From Gonium pectorale (lineage: Eukaryota; Chlorophyta; Chlorophyceae; Chlamydomonadales; Volvocaceae): a stretch of 53,066 nucleotides of DNA. The translations under genes and the position numbers were made by a program. The notes under the pieces are model-generated. The model did not search any database. It was not told the origin of the DNA and worked only from the letters and a program-made list of their open reading frames with translations. Of this stretch, positions 1 through 11,590 are shown one piece after another. Location of the stretch: NCBI GenBank assembly GCA_001584585.1, contig LSYV01000002.1:4611958-4665023 (forward strand), written 5' to 3'. The first letter of the stretch is position 1; each line of letters opens with the position of its first letter.

Positions 1-1
1 G

Positions 2-745
2 ACGGTGGAGGTGCCCTACTCACCAGCAACACCCGCCATGAGCGCCGCGCTGCGGGTGGTATCGCTGCCCTCGCCGCCGCCCCGGGCTGTTGACGACGAG
101 GAGGAGCTCTTCCCTCCGCCACTCGAGTACGCACCCCCGCCCGAGGAGGACAGCGAGGATGCCCCGCCGCCACCAGAGGAGCTTTCACCGCCGCCGTACG
201 AGGAGGTTGAGGATTTCGTCCCGCCCTTCCCTGCATCGCCACCGCCCGTCCCTGAGCCACCCAGCCCTCTCCCGCCCAGCCCTGCGCCCCTCAGCCCTCT
301 CCCGCCCAGCCCTGCGCCGCCCAGCCCTGTCCCGCCCAGCCCTGCGCCGCCCAGCCCTGTCCCGCCCAGCCCTGCGCCGCCCAGCCCTGTCCCGCCCAGC
401 CCTGCGCCGCCCAGCCCTCTCCCGCCCAGCCCTGCGCCGCCCAGCCCTGTTCCTCCCAGTCCTGCACCGCCCAGTCCTGCACCGCCCAGCCCTGCAACGC
501 CGAGCCCCGCGCCGCCCAGCCCTGCTCCGCCGGTCCCTCCAAGCCCGGCCGCCTCTAGCCCCGTTCCACCCAGCCCTGCGTCGGCCGCGCCGCCGCCGCT
601 CAGGGGCAACGAGCAGAGCGGTACCGGCACCCTCACACCGCCCCCACCGGCAACCGGCTCTGCAACCAGGACCGGCAGCAGCAGGGCAGCCCTGCTCGCA
701 GCCGTGGTTGGGGCCCTGGGCTTGGTGCTAATGCTGGCGACGTAA
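2..745 (+). CDS. Hydroxyproline-rich, GPI-type cell-wall glycoprotein (3' part)
   Basis: The reading frame enters from the left edge without an ATG, so this is the 3' portion of a larger gene. It starts with an acidic Pro/Glu stretch, runs into about 90 residues of [14 protein letters not shown] repeats, then a short Thr/Gly/Arg spacer, and ends with a hydrophobic tail ([19 protein letters not shown]) directly before TAA. A C-terminal hydrophobic segment after a small-residue spacer is typical of a GPI-attachment signal. Ser-Pro blocks are known in volvocine algae as hydroxylated and arabinosylated extracellular-matrix proteins (pherophorin, extensin or AGP class). Role in the wall or matrix is inferred from composition only. 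No globular domain is visible in this part. The opposite strand is also open here, but only because of codon symmetry in the repeat. Confidence 0.75.
   Translation, partial: TVEVPYSPATPAMSAALRVVSLPSPPPRAVDDEEELFPPPLEYAPPPEEDSEDAPPPPEELSPPPYEEVEDFVPPFPASPPPVPEPPSPLPPSPAPLSPLPPSPAPPSPVPPSPAPPSPVPPSPAPPSPVPPSPAPPSPLPPSPAPPSPVPPSPAPPSPAPPSPATPSPAPPSPAPPVPPSPAASSPVPPSPASAAPPPLRGNEQSGTGTLTPPPPATGSATRTGSSRAALLAAVVGALGLVLMLAT
260..535 (+). repeat. Coding minisatellite, 30-bp unit ([10 protein letters not shown])
   Basis: Imperfect tandem copies of a 30-bp unit encode [11 protein letters not shown]. The central copies (about 310-420) are nearly identical while the flanks have diverged, suggesting recent unit exchange in the middle. 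The unit length is a multiple of three, so copy-number change keeps the frame. Confidence 0.85.
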
Positions 746-1436
746 TGGCCCACATTTTACGAGCGGGCGCAGGCGAGCGGGCAATATCGTCAGGTTTACT
801 TGAGTGGATTGTTATTAAGACGAACCAATGATAGCAAGTTGTGTGATTACATATGGTGTACGTACGATCTGGCGTGCCGAGCGGATAGGATGGAACGAAA
901 CCACAAGGTGGTATGCGGTGAGCGGATAGAGCGAGCGATGCATGGGACTGTTTAGCGTCTCTCTAATACATTTTTGACATTTGTGCACCCAGGCTGTGTC
1001 CTCCGGGCGTCCGGGGCCATTGGGCAACAAATCGATTTAACCATCCACTGCGGATATCTGCACCTCCATACCCTGCCACCAGTCCAAACGCAACATCCGA
1101 ATGACGCGCATTATATTTGCGCTGAATGGCCCAGATCATACGAAACCCGCAGCGTCACCAAAGCCTCGTTATCACGAGCATGCAGCAACCCTTCAGCGAT
1201 GCAGCAATTGGCCGGCAGTGAGACCAGAGCCAGAGCCGGGCCTGGTTGCAGATCCATCGAGCAGACAGCACGGGCACGCTGGTGCAGACCACATGACGCC
1301 ATTCTTGATGCACACGACGACAACCGTGCGTACTGGCTTCTGCTCCATTCGACCACCTCATCGGCCGTATCGTCCGAAGCCGCTCCCAGGGGCCTTCAGC
1401 GGACCCACAGCCCACCATTGGGTCTCACAGCTCCCT
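746..1436. other. Convergent intergenic region (3' UTRs)
   Basis: Lies between two genes that point at each other. I see no coding signal. The short ORFs here lack splice-compatible continuation. It probably holds the 3' UTRs of both genes. Confidence 0.5.
847..851 (-). promoter_or_regulatory. Possible TGTAA polyadenylation signal
   Basis: TGTAA on the minus strand, about 590 nt past the FYV7-like stop. TGTAA is the usual chlorophyte polyadenylation signal. The motif is short and the distance long, so this is tentative. Confidence 0.25.
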
Positions 1437-2848
1437 CTATGACGTCTTCTGTATCTGGGACAGCAGCTTCTCCATACGATACCGCATCAGCGGTTGTCCC
1501 TTCGCGTTGCGCTTGAAGTGGAGGTGCTTCTGCTCCTTGCGCGCTTTCTGCGGGCCGGCCGGGAGCGACGCATTTCAATCGCGCCTGCTTTCCTTGCGTC
1601 GACAGGAGTGGCACACACACAGCACCGTGCAAGAGGGTTCCGCTTGCTGTGGCCGTACGGCAAACTGTCGCGGCCCCGCCCCTCCGCCGACCACCCTGCT
1701 GCATGCTCGTCGCCATGGCGGGCTCACCTCCACGGCCGCTACCCGCTGCAGCCGCTCCTCCCGCTCCTTCACAGCCTGCACAGGGATCAGAGCCAACTAT
1801 TCAGGGCGGATAGTGGAGGCAGATACTCAAATGTTGCGGTGTATTTACTTGTCTAGCGGCAGCACCGTAAAAGCAAAGATACCGTACGTCAGGTAGCGTT
1901 ACACAGCTGGGCCGCAACTCTCCAGAGCTGCCCTGCCGTGTCGGCTCACCGCTTCTCTCGCGCGCTGCTTCTCCGCCTTCTCTTCAGCCACCTTCTGCGC
2001 CAGCCGTTCCAAGCGCGACAAGTTCTTCCCGCCTGGCGCCTCGTCACCATCGCCCCGGCGGACAACGTGCCCTGCGCCCTCCGCTCTGGCGTCGTCGTCA
2101 CCACGCCCGCCGCTATCGGCACTGGGCAGTCGCTGCCACTGTTGCCCCCGTCGCTGCACTCCATTCCTGCCCTGGCTTCCCTCCACAGACCTCTGCTGAG
2201 CACGAGGACCTGCGACTCCGTCGCTTGTGGGCTGTTTGCTGGACCCTGGTTCTTCCGCGTCCACAGGGTTTCTTTGCTGCTTGCGACCCGCCTTGTCCCG
2301 GACCTCCCATTTCCGCGGGTTCTCCCCACCCCAAGGTCCTGATCCTGCTTCATCGTGCGAAGCTACGCGCTCGTCGCCCTCTCCCTTGGAGGGCTTCACG
2401 CCTGGGTACGGTAGGGACGTGCTGGGGAAATCAGTGTGCAGCCCGGGAGCGCGGTACACAAAGCATATCCCTTAGCACGCCAGTTGTTCCGCACCTTCTG
2501 CGTCGAGAGCTTCTAGCTCCGCCACCTGCAGCCGTCATGCAGTTGGGCAGTCACTCTGTATGTTCCCCAACTAGCAGGTGACAGGTGAATTGAACTGAAT
2601 GATGTGCCTGCACAGCAAGCCGCGCACGAGCTCACCGAGTCCTTTACCGGGATGCCCGCCAACACGCCCTGCGCCTCCAACTTCTTCTTAAGCTTGCTGT
2701 ATTTGCTGTACTGGATGAGCTTCTCCTTGTTTATCCGTTCCAATTTCTTTCGCTTGTCGAACTTGCTGACGCCGAATGTTGCAAACTTCTCGAGAGACAG
2801 ACCGGCACCTACTGGGCGCTTTTTCTTCTCATTCAGCTGAGTACCCAT
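1437..2848 (-). CDS. FYV7/CCDC59-family rRNA-processing protein
   Basis: Five exons (2848-2636, 2525-2495, 2401-1950, 1775-1728, 1547-1437) join in frame to 284 codons plus TAG. Donors are GTGAGC or GTGCGG and each acceptor ends in AG. The start is the ATG of MGTQLNEKKKRP. The N-terminus is Lys-rich. The middle exon is low-complexity and charged (Gly/Arg/Glu/Gln), ending in a Lys/Glu/Arg helix that continues into exon 4. The last exon carries KGQPLMRYRMEKLLSQIQKT, matching the conserved C-terminal signature of yeast Fyv7 and human CCDC59 (rRNA_processing family). Family members act in the nucleolus in maturation of the small ribosomal subunit. The long disordered middle is not conserved in the family, which is normal. 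Identification rests mainly on the C-terminal motif and charge pattern. Confidence 0.8.
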
Positions 2849-3290
2849 GTTTTGCACTGTCAAGGCAGGGCTACGCCAACGGCAAGAAAGACACTGACAA
2901 CGTGTTGGGTGGGTGAGGGATACGCTACAGCCGACAAGGATCAGGGCGCCGGGACTACGCAGTTGAACACCACTGCCGGACGGGACGGCACCTACACACG
3001 ATGTACGAACGCCGTACGAACTGTACGGATATCGCACGAACAACCAACTTCGACAACGGTCGCCGCAGCAATCCGCCAGTGTACTCATGTCCGCAAATCA
3101 TTGGAACATGCATCCGCATCTCCGATCGCATTTGCGCGGAACTGCACTGCATACACGCAGCGCCTCGCACCACGCAAAGATACCTGGCATGATATTTCCT
3201 ATCTCTCCTGCCCACTACACTACGAATCCACTGAATCCTTACCGCCATACATAACGCCATATGAAACGGCATTAAAACTTAGCTGTGCCA

Positions 3291-6200
3291 TCACTGCTGC
3301 CCGCTTCCACCGTCCGAAGGGTACCCCATGAACACGCTCACGAACGATGGCGTGCGCCGAATGGCCGTTGCGGCAACCTTCAGCACGCTGTTATGCTTGG
3401 AGCTCCCGCCTTCCTGTCGGGAGGGGCTGTCATCACGAGTGCCGATGACCGCCGATGCTTCCGGCTGCATCCTTGCTCTGGTGCCGACAGATCCCGCGGC
3501 CCCCCCAGGCCCTAACCCTGGATCCAGCGTCGTGGGATCCGCTCCCAGCAGCGAGCCGTGCGGCGGCTTGGCAGCGGCAGCTGCCATGGCCGCGGAAGCA
3601 AGAGCCGAGGAGGACCACGCGGTCGCACTTGAACCAAGGCCGCCTGCCTTCTGCCGGCCCATGCCCGACGTAGATGTAGATCGTGTGGGCGGCTCCAGCC
3701 TACTCCCGTACGAGGTTCCAACCTTGGTCGCCTTGCTGCCGCCGCGCACGCTGCCCAGCAGCACGGCCACGAGCACGGCCATAAGGAAGAACACCGCAGC
3801 CAGCGGCAGTAGCAGCGCCGCCCGAATCGCCGTTGACGACATGCCACCCGCGTCGCGCGCCCAGAAGCGCTGAGAGCCCGTGCTGTCGCCGCCGCCACGG
3901 GCGCCGCCGGCGTGCATGGCATCCACCACAGCCGCGCCCAGCACCCAGTTCAGGCCCACCTCGGCTCCGCTGCTGGCCTCGCGCACGGTGTTGGTCCAGG
4001 TGAGGCGCGCGTCGTCCAGCCCCAGGCCCAAGCCGCTGTGCAGCAGCGCCAAGATGTACGCAGCCCCGAAGCAGTACCGTACCAGGAACTGCGATGAGGT
4101 GGGGCGGGAACACGGGGACTGAGCCGTTTGTTGGGTGGGCCAGTCGCAGCTCCGGTTGCACCCTGGGCGTAGGGCGTAGGGCGTAGCCAGGCTTCCCTAG
4201 CTGACTAGCTACTGCCACATCCCCAAACCCTACACCGCTTCCACCCTGCGCACCTGGTCGGGTATGTGCCCGCTAAACTCAGCGTGGAGGCTGGAAAAAT
4301 GGCGCGCGCAGTAGCGTACGCCGTGCTCGCGCAGCTGCCGCAGCGTGGCGGTCGCGGGCAGCCCCAGCGCCCGGGCGGTCCAGGCAAAGTTCTCCACCGC
4401 AACAAACGAGCCGGAGAGTGCAGGCACAAAGCTGCCCTGCAGCGTGCAGCCGCCCAAGCCGGCGCCGGGTGCGCCGGCCCCGGAGTCGTTGTTGTAGCTC
4501 TCAACCCCGATCCCACTGGTGCGCCTCCGCTCATGCTGCGCGGGCAGAGGCGCTGACGCTTCTCCGGCGAGCGCTCCCGTGTCCACCGCGCACTTGTGCT
4601 CAGGCAGGATCTCATGGACAACCGCCAGGCACTGCGCAAAGGAGGCGTTGCCGTGGCGGCCATCCTCGCTTACGTACCTGTGTGTTGCAGCGCGTGTAGG
4701 AGGGAGGCGGCCGGGCCAGTTACCCCGAGCAAGTTGAGGCCAGTGGTACCGGTACGACAGACGATACATAGCAACGGGGTACAGGGGCCGTCTTGGGCGA
4801 CCTGCATATCGCACACCGGCGCCCGGCACGGGCCTACGGAACAACACTCTCTGGTCCACACCCAGCGACAGCACGCGCAGCCTCTGCCTACCCGATGGGC
4901 AAGCACGGGTCGGCGACTGCCGGCGAGCGTGGCTGCCGCTTGAGCACGTGCTCAGCCGCCAGCGCCAGGACCGAGTCCATGCCTAGGCCCAGGTAGCTGT
5001 GCGTAAACAGGCGCGAGGGTACACCTGCGGCCCGGTCCACGCGGTACCGTCAGCGCAGTAAACACGCCGTCAGCCCGGATACATGGGCAACTGCAGCAGG
5101 GAGCTGCTGCTACCAAATCCCTGACTTTGAGCGGTCCTGGTGGGCGGGTCGCCGGTCGCCGGCGCGCACCTGGCAGGTGCAGGTGCGACCCGTGCTTGTT
5201 GGGCTGCTTGGCCGAGGCGCGCGGCAGGAAGGTCACCTGCATACTGGCGCCGCCCATCTCCAGCAGCCCCGTGAAGTGCCGCGTGGCGTCCAGCACCTCC
5301 TTGCGGCTGTGGTGCGCGTGGCCAGCAGCCTCCTGCACCGCGACGCCCGCGGGAGCCGCACAGCGCCGAATGTAAGGATGGCGCACATGAGTGTAATGAC
5401 CAGACGCTGTTGGGTGTCTTTGTCGGACAAACGTCGGTTCATACAGCATCCGCGCCTCCTCTATCCGTTGGCGCGAAGGTCGACGCCCCGATCATCTGCC
5501 ACCCTTGCCGCGGCAGCCTACCTGCAGTGCGCCCGTGAGGAAGTTCACCGCGATCCAGCCGTACAAGCCCTCCATTTCTCCCCCGATCACGGTCGCCCAT
5601 GCAGGATCGAACACGAAGTGCGACCCTGCCAGCAGCTCGCGGCAGGCCGCCAGGATGTCCGCCTGCTGCTCCTCGCTCAGCAGCCGCAGCCCGGCGGTGG
5701 CCAGCAGCCGCACCGGGGTATAGGGCCACTGCTCCTTGGGCACCTATACCGGGATAAGATGGCAGGACCAGCCCAGGAGCGCGATATGTTCAGACTGCGA
5801 GCATCCACGACCAAGAGCCGCGGCCTGGCACATACGCGGCATTGCTCCTTCGTACATTGGACTCGCTTCCTTGCGGAACACTTTGTCCCGCCCCTGAAGA
5901 CGGTAGACGATGTCAAGACGCCGTTCGCTGCTGGCTCCCGTACGTTCGGGTAACCCCTGTTGTCCGGCTTCAGTTGCGGCCATCCCAAGGCCCGACCCAA
6001 CGCCTCCATTTCCAGCATTCGCAGGCGACTCATTTGTAAACATTCGGGCAGCAACACATCTACCACCAGACTGCCCCTCCAGACCGTGGAGCCTACTGAC
6101 GTGTTCGTATGCAAACTCCAGCAGCGGTGCCAGGCTCTCGGCTGCCTTGCCGGGCTGCGTGGCGTACACAGACAGCCCCGGCTCCACTGCCATGCTGGGC

Positions 6201-7116
6201 TCAGGGAGCGCCAAGACCACGTACGACGGCCAACGCGCAGGCCGGTAGCGGAAGACGCGCACGCGTGTGCCACTGCTGCCGCCATCTGATGGATTCACGG
6301 GCAGGTGGAGAGCAGGTAAAACCTTTACGTACTACCAGGTTGCTTCCACAGCAGGAAACATCAGTGGCAACAGCAGAATACGGCATACCAGCCAGGTTTT
6401 GATCATACGGCATACCATCCCATGCGTTCTCAACCCTGATAGCCCTCGGGGACTGACGGGAGCGGCCTGCAGACTTATGGCTGGTCTACCTCACAAAACA
6501 TACCTATGTAGACGGCGAACTTCTCCTGCTTCAAGACCTGGGGGTAGAGAGGTGCAAAACGTTCTCATCATAAAAATTACGTGCATGCATTCCTAGTCGT
6601 TCAAATCCTGGCCGTTCAAATCCAACCCAGCCCGCGAAGAAACCTCACACCATGTCCCAAGGATGGTGTGGAGCGTATGCACAGTCGTCGTGGTCCCAAG
6701 GGAGCCATGCGTCCTGCTCGTGTGGGGCGTCTCAGGCACTCCCTGCGTGCCGAAACCCATCATTCGGCCGCCCGCTGACCCTGCCCCTTTGATGATCGCC
6801 CTCTGCATAACGTCACTCAGAGTGAACTCTGCCCACCCACCCCCCCATGTCCACCTCGTGCCCCGTCCCCCGCCGGTCGCCATACCTGCTCCGTTGCGCC
6901 GTGCAAGACGTCCGTGGCAATTCTTGTCAAGAGGCCCAGAGCGACGAGCCCCAGTGCCAACAGCACAAGCAGCTGACCGCGGCGGGTCATTAGCCATGGG
7001 ACAAGTGTCCTTGCAAAGCGAAATATTGACTTGCTGAGCTGTGATTGCAGGTTCTTTGCCGCAGCATCATCTGGCCACACTGTAAGCTTCACCGAGGAGC
7101 GCGAGCGGTTCATCAT
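3291..7116 (-). CDS. Ectoapyrase, GDA1/CD39 nucleoside phosphatase family
   Basis: Eight exons (7116-6886, 6537-6504, 6285-6101, 5743-5522, 5332-5170, 5024-4892, 4677-4254, 4088-3291) join in frame to 729 codons plus TGA. Apyrase conserved regions appear in order: YIDGGSSGTRV (about 87-97), TPVRLLATAGLRLL (about 159-172), VIGGEMEGLYGWIAVNFLTG (about 202-221), GLLEMGGASMQVTF (about 245-258), THSYLGLGMD (about 286-295), and SGSFVAVENFAWTAR further on. A TM segment lies at about 48-68 and a second at about 553-578, so the catalytic domain should sit on the outer or lumenal side, as in CD39. The enzyme would hydrolyse nucleoside tri- and diphosphates with a divalent metal. After the second TM there is an unusual tail of about 150 residues, rich in Ser/Gly/Ala. 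The first ATG of an ATGATG pair is used as start, and it is preceded by a duplicated copy of itself. It diverges from the transporter gene upstream. Confidence 0.92.
5744..6100 (-). other. Apyrase intron open in frame to its own acceptor
   Basis: This intron is 357 nt, divisible by three, and begins in phase 0 after residue 150. Reading through from the upstream exon meets no stop until the TAG that forms the acceptor itself (5744-5746). Splicing is supported because the joined protein reads EFAYEH-VPKEQWPYTP, as expected for the family. Retention would add 118 residues and stop before the second conserved region. Confidence 0.6.
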
Positions 7117-7218
7117 TAGTATCCATCGCTCGCGTCCAGTCGTTCATTGTCTGGCTGCAGTGTAAGCTTCACCGAGCGCGAGCGGTTCATCATCGGCGTC
7201 CATAGTTCCCCATCCAGT
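7069..7218. repeat. Tandem duplication of the apyrase start region
   Basis: Two copies at an offset of about 80 bp share tgtaagcttcaccgag, gcgagcggttcatcat and ccagtcgtt. Each copy contains the minus-strand ATGATG and the codons for MMNRSRS(S)VKLT. The downstream copy has one extra codon (Ser), and the rest has diverged. Confidence 0.85.
7116..7193 (-). promoter_or_regulatory. Upstream ORF of 25 codons overlapping the apyrase ATG (TAATG)
   Basis: The upstream copy of the duplicated start region keeps an ATGATG start and encodes MMNRSRSVKLT followed by 14 further residues. It ends at TAA (7118-7116), whose last A is the first base of the apyrase ATG. Such a stop-start overlap is a classical arrangement for termination-reinitiation. 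Whether it is transcribed depends on the transcription start, which I cannot see. Confidence 0.6.
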
Positions 7219-7576
7219 CGTTGCGGTCTCAGATGTGACTGTATGAGCAGTTCCATGGGAATGCGCAAGGGTATCCTGCGCATCGTCGTATACAATTGGT
7301 TGCTACTGTTGCAGCGCGACCTGGTGGGGTCCTTGGAGACTCGGGCACTCTACACTCACCCGCTTACATTCTTCTATGATTAAACAAGCTCGGTTCACCC
7401 AAGTCCCTACACATTAGTTGCCCATTAGTTAGGGCAAACTTCTTTCTTCCTTGCAAGTGCGGAGCCAACCACAACGACAAGAGATGTTGTTAGGTCAACC
7501 TAAACCAGCGGAAGGGCAGTGACCCATCGTTGCCGCTAAGGGGAGTGAGGCCGTCGAGGCAGCAAGGGCTTGCATC
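7219..7576. promoter_or_regulatory. Divergent intergenic region, apyrase / transporter
   Basis: About 360 bp remain between the duplication and the transporter start. No further coding signal is visible. It must hold both promoters if the start choices are right. No motif could be assigned. Confidence 0.4.
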
Positions 7577-10317
7577 ATGAGGCAAACAGAAGGAGCATGG
7601 CCGGACCATTGGCTCATCAAGGGGCTTATGGTGCGAACGCGGGCGGGTTGCACTGGAGCAGCCTTTGGTAACACACCCACACGGTACCCGGCCCAGGTCA
7701 TATGCTATCTGGGATTGAACATTTCCCTCAACATGGTCAATAAGTACACCATCAGCATTTACGGTGTGTGTGTGGTGGGGGGGGGTGACAAAGGGCCATA
7801 CCAGGACGGGGACCGAAGGTGGCCTGGATATGCCGCGAGTAGAAGTAGGAACATGCGCAGATGGCGCTTCTCCGGCAGGAGCTCGGTGGGGGGTTGACAA
7901 TATCCAAGGGTTGGGTGCAGTGCTGTTGGTGTCACGCCTGATATGACAGCTTGAGGGTGACGAGATGATCAAGTGCAAGACCGGGGATTCGGATTTTGAA
8001 TAGTTGGGGAGGTTACGAGTGGGACATGTGAACCCCAGGTACGGTGCTGAGGCCGTGCACTGGCACCACGCTGGCCTCCCATAGAACGGCACCTAATATC
8101 GGCTCTCCAAATCTACAGCTTTCCACCTGGTTGGATGCCCCATGCAGGATTCAAGTACCCCATTGCCCTGTCGATAGCGCACATGGTGAGCCACGGAACG
8201 TCATGGAGTCATTCGGCCGCATTTGGCACGTGAAGCAGCCTGGGTTGTGAGCGTATAACACGACAGCGATGATGGCATTGATCTTCAGCCGATGACGTGT
8301 CCACTAGCAATCAGTGTGTGGGGCAGACTGAGGCAGCATCCGCATGCTTCCGCTGGTTCCGCACGAATATGAATGACGTCCTCGACGTGTCCCTCATTCC
8401 TCCGCGCTCCCCAGGTCTTCAGCTTTCTCGCTCTGGCGCCTATAATGTTCATGAAGCACAACCGAGAGCTGCACTACCCCACTATCAGCAAGCAGGTGGG
8501 AACAAGTAGCGGCGCGGGAAAGAGTGCTGCTCCAGACTGCACACTGAGAGCGCTGTACCGCCGCATAGCCGGGCTGCTGCTTCCATCTCCTTTGCCCGCC
8601 TCGGTAGCCCATGTGCTCGGCATCGTGGTCTGCGCCCTTCCCCTCGCAGTGGCCCGGCCTCATGTTCATGGCGGGCTGCTTCGCCATCAACATCGGCCTC
8701 AACAACGTGTCGCTAGTCTCCATATCGCTCAGCCTGAACCAGGTCATCCGGGCGAGCATCCCAGTGTTCACGGCCATCGGTGCTGTCGTCATTGAGAAGC
8801 GCCCGCCGTCGCGGCAGGAGTTCATCGCCCTGGTGGTGCTCGTCTCTGGTGTCTCCATAGCGGTCTTCGAGGGATCAAACACGAAGGCTTCGTTTACAGG
8901 AGTGCTCCTTTGTATCGTCGGTGAGGTCGGGGATTCCCGTGGGGTTAGGTTAGCTCAAATTTCACAGAAATGGGCGTGCCGTGCCGTGGGTGGCAAGATG
9001 CACTTCTCTTGTACCATGGTTTTCCTCGCCGAGCATGTTGCGGTAGACAATATGGGCGTGCTGACGCCCGTCCCTGGAGACCCCGTGCTCATGTTTCGCA
9101 GGCACATGCTGTAATGGTATGGCGATGAGTAGCACGGGGCGGCTTCTGACGGAGAAGCTAGACGTTCTACGGCTCACGTTTTACACGGCCCCGCTGTGTG
9201 GCATCGTCCTTGTTCCATTCTTTAACAAACTCGAATCCGAGAGCTTCAGGCAGTACTCAACCCACAGCTCGGGTTATATCGGTGAGGACCGGAGTGTAGG
9301 CGTGCTGGCGGACAGCCCCTGGTTCCGATGGCAGGGCAGCGGTTTGATGCCCTTTGTACATTCGCGGTACCTGGATTGTCCGTATTGCACGTTTGAACAC
9401 ATTTGCGCTGGCCCAATCTGTGTGGATGGTTTTCTGATGTGCAAACAAGGAGTGCGGCATTAGCATGCCGGCCCAGACGCTAACGATGTGGGCAAGGCAC
9501 CTCGTCATCAGCCGCTTACGTTCATTCCCTAACCGATGCAGGGATAATTTTTTTGGGATGCCTGAATGCGCTCCTGTACAACCTCATCCACTCATATGTT
9601 ATCAAGGTGCTGTCGTCGGTAACTGCTACAGGTGGGTCCATGGCAATCGGTGTGGTAGCTAACACGCATGCCACTGAGTTTGAGGAGTAAGTCATGCGGG
9701 CACGGACCGCCGTTCGCACGTGTTGATGTCGGGCGGCCCTTAACTTGCGGATATCCTGCTCCATCGGCGTTCCCGCAGTTATTGGTGAGATGAAGATCGT
9801 CCTCATCCTTCTGCTGTCGGCCGTCGTCCTCGGTACGTGTACCTTGCCCGGGGGCTAAGCGGGCCTCTGCGCTGCGAAGGCGGCTTGGTGTAGAATGGTG
9901 CATGTCATGACACTGGGGCTCAGACCATGGAGCGACTCGGTCGGCTGTGCCAGATGGACCCGGCTAGGGCCGTGTCTCGTCATCTGCTAGGCTATTTGTC
10001 CTACTGGGAACATAGTGCATGGTTCTCGAATCCACCAAACGTCTGCCTGCAAACCAGGCGAGCCCTTCCACCCCTGATGTGCAAACCCACGTTGTCCCCG
10101 GTCGCCGCTTTTCCCAGGTGAATCTGACGTCTGGAGTGTCAAGATGATGATTGGGTGCACGACGGCCATCCTCGGTTTTTGCATGTACTCGCACGGGCGG
10201 CTCATGGCAGGGCCGCAACTGACCCCGGTGGTCATCAAAGGGGTGCCAGATCTTGCCCCGAATTTGTCAGATACTATTCGGACACCGTTGATGAGCAGCA
10301 AGCCCGGCCGCAGCTGA
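7577..10317 (+). CDS. TPT-family (DMT superfamily) sugar-phosphate / nucleotide-sugar transporter
   Basis: Eight exons (7577-7763, 8148-8185, 8415-8495, 8650-8920, 9102-9281, 9542-9631, 9779-9832, 10118-10317) join in frame to 366 codons plus TGA. The protein is hydrophobic throughout with about eight to ten TM helices. Family landmarks are YLGLNISLNMVNKYTIS in the first helix, FAINIGLNNVSLVSISLSLN, a RPPSRQEFIALVVLVSG helix, TGRLLTEKLDVLRLTFYTAP, and SVTATVIGEMKIVLIL near the C-terminus. This pattern fits the plant and algal triose-phosphate-translocator-like group, many of which exchange nucleotide sugars or phosphorylated sugars in Golgi or plastid membranes. Substrate and membrane cannot be told from sequence. 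The ATG at 7577 gives a hydrophilic leader of about 45 residues; an ATG at 7628 or an upstream exon joined at the CCCAG near 7696 are alternatives. Confidence 0.85.
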
Positions 10318-11590
10318 GGCAGGCGTTCAAGGGTGCGATGCGGTCCCTCCCTCGTCCGCTGAATCGGTTGACGCCGATGAGCGGTGTTCGCACACATCGC
10401 AGCGCCGTTTAGGAACTGCATGTTGCCCTTTATAGCGCCTTGAGAGGCGCCTGGGCATGGCCATAGCGCACCTAGCCTTGAGGACTCCCCGTAGATAGCA
10501 AGGCTCACTATGCATCAGGCAGCTCCTTAAATGCAGGACCTCTGTTCCGCTGCACGTAGGAATAGCCCCTTTGACGGCTCGCCTAGGGAACGATGCGGCA
10601 TGGCGTCTTCCATGACGGGCAGGGCCAAGCGGAACCATGGCTGGACGGCTGCTTGAGTGAGCAAGGGAGTGCCTTGCTCGCGGTAGCGAGGGCAAAGCGC
10701 GGAGGTTGGTGCCCATGAGCTCATGGCTGTGGGTGCAATCTATCGTAGTTATCCCTTGGCACTCTGCGTTTCGCCTGATTACTAGCAAAATCAGAAAGCA
10801 GAATCAGGGAAGCAGCTCAGCAGGCAGTGTGAAGGTCAGTGCACGTTATTTTTATGTGATGGGGCCAGAAGATGTTGTGTGGATGGATGCTGATTTGCTG
10901 TGCAGGCGCTGACGTGTCGGCGTACTGCCACGATCTGACTGGGGAACTGACTGACAGAAACCGCGCAACGGAACGGCGTGGATAAGAGCCGGCCGGCCGT
11001 TGATGTACTTAAATTAACACGCCACGAATGAACGGTGATTCGCTAGCGGACCGCAGTCCTATGACAAGTCGTATTACTTCGTGCCCTGGACAAGGGCCGC
11101 GCGGTGCACAACCATAGGGGCTTTTTAAAGCGAGGTTCCACGGTTCACAACAAAGAGCCCAATGGTCAGAAACCCACAAACTTCCGCGAAGAAAAAGCCC
11201 ATACTACATCAGACCAAGGCGCGAGGCTGTTGCGACCCGTCGTGCCCATGAAGCAGATGCCGCAAGGATAAAACCAACACGGTCACACCCAACAGAGCGA
11301 ATAAACCGTCAGCAGAGTCGATAGCTCCTATATGTAACTTCAGCACTGTACATTCCGACCATGAGTCACAGACCTTGGTTTACAGCAGCCTCCCTATTTC
11401 GAGATAGCCCACCACTTTGGACGGCCACATTGGGGCCTCCTCGCCATCAAACCGCATGTACGAGCAGTATCCTTACGCCCTGAATTTGATACCTCAAAAT
11501 CGCCACCACGCAATGCATTCTTTATCTTGAGCTCAGACACATGCAGTGCACGGGCGCGCTCTTCGTCCGCCACTGTCAGCGCGTCCCCCA
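10318..11590. other. Convergent intergenic region
   Basis: Sequence between the convergent transporter and metacaspase genes. I see no exon with matching splice phase and no repeat. The distal part is less GC-rich than the genes and probably covers 3' UTRs. Confidence 0.45.
11380..11384 (-). promoter_or_regulatory. Possible TGTAA polyadenylation signal of the metacaspase gene
   Basis: TGTAA on the minus strand about 210 nt beyond the metacaspase stop, a usual distance for algal 3' UTRs. Confidence 0.35.

Noticed and set aside
16..753. 245-codon glycine-rich ORF on the minus strand
   Set aside because: It mirrors the proline repeat of the plus-strand gene. The plus frame has a GPI-type tail and known repeat chemistry.
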